NCBI GenBank assembly: GCA_018806915.1
Contig: JAGKQI010000054.1
Span: 620,001 to 684,000 of the forward strand
Length of the DNA stretch: 64,000 nucleotides
Direction of reading: 5' to 3'
Source: Phytophthora colocasiae
Lineage: Eukaryota > Oomycota > Peronosporomycetes > Peronosporales > Peronosporaceae
Shown here: positions 63,578 through 64,000 of the stretch, piece after piece
Layout: every line of letters starts with the position of its first letter
Numbering within the stretch: the first letter of the stretch is position 1
Program-made: the position numbers and the translations under genes
The notes under the pieces: model-generated
Told to the model about the DNA's origin: nothing
The model's database searches: none
What the model saw: only the letters and a program-made list of their open reading frames with translations

Positions 63578-64000
63578 CTACCGTTGCTCGCGGGCTTCAG
63601 CTAAGGCTTTCTGGAAGGCCTGCATGGATTGTTGAGCTCGAGTTACCGCTTGTTGATCCCGATAACTCGCAAGCTGTGCCATTTTACGAGATCTATCTGC
63701 CGTCCACTTTCTGTATAGGAAACTTTGAGCTTCGTGACTTGGTCGATGATACGGAGCAATTTGTTCGCTCCCAATACTACATGTAGAGAATACACTCTGC
63801 GTATTCAAATAGGAAGGGGAAATATCTTTCACGAAACACGTGGGGGGTTTCTCGACTCGAGAAATTAACTCATTCACTAGCGCAGTCGAGTCAAAGATTG
63901 TCGGTTCTTGGTTGGAGACTGAGGATTTTGTTGCTGGATCCAAAAGTTCCTTTAATTTAGTCCTGGATTCGTCCATCGCTGCGTCGATTTCACTTGACTT
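63578..64000 (-). CDS. 3' part of an unidentified gene at the window edge
   Basis: A minus-strand frame ending at 63,578. It is open to the window edge: KSSEIDAAMDESRTKL precedes the first internal ATG at 63,976, so the gene may continue beyond. Visible text: SRTKLKELLDPATKSSVSNQ, ALVNELISRVEKPP, RPSHEAQSFLYRKWTADRSR and a basic, Gln/Ala-rich helical C terminus (QQAVTRAQQSMQAFQKALAE) that could form a coiled coil. No family recognised. Confidence 0.5.
   Translation of the reverse strand, partial: KSSEIDAAMDESRTKLKELLDPATKSSVSNQEPTIFDSTALVNELISRVEKPPTCFVKDISPSYLNTQSVFSTCSIGSEQIAPYHRPSHEAQSFLYRKWTADRSRKMAQLASYRDQQAVTRAQQSMQAFQKALAEAREQR

Overview
The window reads as nuclear DNA of an oomycete, most likely Phytophthora or a close relative. 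The evidence is short introns (about 50-80 nt) in otherwise standard eukaryotic genes, an oomycete-type initiator in front of a GH81 glucanase, a mitochondrial phosphagen kinase, and the mix of transposons: chromodomain Ty3/Gypsy elements, pogo-like DDE_1 transposases, Tc1, MULE and Crypton relics, and a very large LINE. The organism is inferred from gene families; no database search was made.

The left 51.4 kb is a nested transposon archive. At 0.2-9.9 kb lie a Tc1 N-terminal scrap, an (ACTT)n microsatellite, a tRNA-like sequence, a MULE-type N terminus and Ulp1 protease piece separated by a pogo-like transposase, and a pogo-like pseudogene (4988-8912, minus) that holds a second, six-exon pogo-like gene (6723-8272) and another short insertion. 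At 11-17 kb lie a solo LTR with perfect 5-bp target duplication, SANT/Myb-like relics, and a truncated Gypsy copy (called D). At 16.9-22.3 kb is a decayed Gypsy element C. At 22,285-29,732 is a complete Gypsy element A (460-bp LTRs, TSD AGCAC). Next come a Crypton-like relic and a Tc1-like element with ~121-bp inverted repeats. At 34,452-51,403 is a ~9.4-kb LINE (15-bp TSD) with three ORF blocks (zinc-knuckle ORF1, OTU-protease ORF, EN-RT-zinc finger ORF2). It is split by a young Gypsy element B (42,732-50,320, 421-bp LTRs that look identical, TSD ATGCT).

The right 12.5 kb is compact and gene-dense: a small membrane protein, a PPTC7-like PP2C phosphatase, mitochondrial ribosomal protein bL20, a mitochondrial phosphagen kinase, chaperonin subunit CCT7, a LYC1-like acetyltransferase with a C-terminal frameshift, a conserved protein of unknown function, a secreted GH81 endo-1,3-beta-glucanase, and the end of another gene. 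Intergenic gaps are roughly 0.1-0.5 kb and several promoters are shared between divergent genes. The change at ~51.4 kb fits a repeat-rich versus gene-dense genome layout.

The most unusual signals are in the Gypsy elements. (1) The coding DNA of element A, and to a lesser degree B, is packed with short near-perfect inverted repeats (9-11 bp arms, tiny loops), with changes between copies falling in loops in the cases compared. (2) Element A carries a 515-codon ORF on the strand opposite to pol, with its own domain structure. (3) A, B and C share a textbook -1 frameshift module at the gag/pol junction: slippery heptamer, 7-nt spacer, 9-10-bp stem with a conserved GC-rich loop. (4) Element A lacks most of its integrase catalytic core yet has near-identical LTRs and a perfect TSD, implying mobilisation in trans.
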